A stretch of DNA of 64,000 nucleotides from Varroa destructor. Its lineage: Eukaryota; Arthropoda; Arachnida; Mesostigmata; Varroidae. Position 1 is the stretch's first letter, and every line of letters begins with the position of its first letter. The notes beneath the pieces were generated by a model. That model was given only the letters and a program-made list of their open reading frames with translations, ran no database searches and had not been told where the DNA came from. Below are positions 63,274-64,000 of the stretch, in pieces. Location: assembly GCF_002443255.2 (NCBI RefSeq), contig NW_019211455.1, positions 28,346,239 through 28,410,238 on the forward strand, written 5' to 3'. The position numbers and the translations under genes were made by a program.

Positions 63274-63279
63274 TTTATT
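63274..63279 (-). terminator. Probable poly(A) signal of SF3B1
   Basis: AATAAA on the minus strand, 118 bases beyond the SF3B1 stop codon. Confidence 0.5.
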
Positions 63280-63396
63280 TCTCTGCTCATTTCTACGACT
63301 GACCCATACATTGTTAACATTCGTTTGTAGTTTATCAAGCGCCGTCTCTGCATATCTGCTTACTATGCATTTGTGCTCTACCTTCGTTCCCACTGT

Positions 63397-64000
63397 CTAG
63401 AGAACATAACCTAGCTCAAATCGTTCGTAATGATTACCATTGAGCTCGTTCGGCACCCGTGGATAGGCTGCCACCAGTGCGTCTTGCGAGCCAATGTACA
63501 AAGAGTTATAGATCTTCCAATAAACGTCGCGTACCTTTCGGGCCGGATGGAATAGCCCCTGCAAACAATACTGCAACAGACGAGTTGGCCCAAGTCCTAC
63601 CCGCATACCTTCGACGGAGCCATGGAACGCTTGAATCAGATGGGGACTCGTCTCAAAGATATTCGGCCACACATAATTCAACAAGTGTGTAAGCGCGTCC
63701 TCACAGCCGAAACCAACAACGCCCAGACTCATATGCTGGATAGCAAAACATGCGGTTTGCCGATGGACGAGGTCGCGATCCATTAAGGCATCCTCTAATA
63801 GTGGTGTCACGGCATAGATGTAGTCTTTGCCCATTTCGCCAATATACTCAAATAAGAATGACAGAGATTTGAGTACGCCGTTCTGTACATTCATTTCGGG
63901 AACACGATATTCATTCATCAATGCTGGCAGCACCGTAAATGGCGAGCAGGTCTCAGCCACAATTGCAATAGCGACGGTGGTGCACACCCGATTCTGACGT
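63397..64000 (-). CDS. SF3B1: Splicing factor 3B subunit 1 (SF3B1/SF3b155), C-terminal part, cut by the window edge
   Basis: SF3B1 is the HEAT-repeat scaffold of the U2 snRNP SF3b complex, which grips the branch-point region of introns in the nucleus. The visible 200 residues are the last sixth of a protein normally near 1,300 residues. They include family blocks such as [66 protein letters not shown] and [20 protein letters not shown], and end FELGYVL where the human protein has YELDYIL. Stop TAG is at 63399-63397. The 5' part lies beyond 64000. No intron interrupts this stretch. The last 25 residues (after [12 protein letters not shown]) and a central patch are more divergent than I would expect for this very conserved protein, but the frame is intact. 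Confidence 0.95.
   Translation of the reverse strand, partial: RQNRVCTTVAIAIVAETCSPFTVLPALMNEYRVPEMNVQNGVLKSLSFLFEYIGEMGKDYIYAVTPLLEDALMDRDLVHRQTACFAIQHMSLGVVGFGCEDALTHLLNYVWPNIFETSPHLIQAFHGSVEGMRVGLGPTRLLQYCLQGLFHPARKVRDVYWKIYNSLYIGSQDALVAAYPRVPNELNGNHYERFELGYVL

Overview
This is a eukaryotic genomic window. It has spliced genes with GT-AG introns, AATAAA poly(A) signals, long AT-rich non-coding stretches and a decayed LINE. The proteins suggest an arthropod or similar invertebrate. The GC-islanded background and an R1/I-like LINE relic would suit a mite or other chelicerate, but I cannot fix the species.

Layout. Positions 1 to about 26 kb are essentially a gene desert. AT-rich sequence alternates with GC-richer, low-complexity islands (7.3-8.7, 9.5-9.8, 10.5-13.9, 15.0-16.7, 18.5-19.7 and 22.0-23.3 kb). 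Many open frames there look like by-products of triplet-rich sequence. From 26 to 29.5 kb there are weak small-gene candidates and a phase-consistent three-exon model on the minus strand (27880-29394) for a 133-residue secreted protein with four cysteines.

Two well-supported multi-exon genes then converge tail to tail. On the plus strand, 34063-40979 (8 exons, 490 aa) encodes an unrecognised protein with an N-terminal charged coiled coil, a canonical KEN box and a basic, Ser/Pro/Gly-rich tail. That make-up suits a cell-cycle or mitotic protein degraded by APC/C. On the minus strand, 47224-57344 (5 exons, 457 aa) encodes a histone H3-type fold at the very C terminus, fused to a tail of about 360 residues. 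The expanded loop 1, the loss of the canonical H3 tail and the divergent C terminus identify it as a centromeric H3 variant (CENP-A/CenH3). The long tail, spread over five exons, is the main discovery of the window.

The large third intron of the CenH3 gene holds a broken R1/I-like non-LTR retrotransposon in antisense orientation, and possibly an alternative exon encoding an SPKK motif. At the right edge (63397 to beyond 64000, minus strand) lies the 3' end of the gene for splicing factor SF3B1.

The CenH3 gene and the KEN-box protein gene may be functionally related (centromere and mitosis), but that rests only on motif and proximity. Exon models were built by eye from splice signals and reading phase; no RNA evidence or database search was available.
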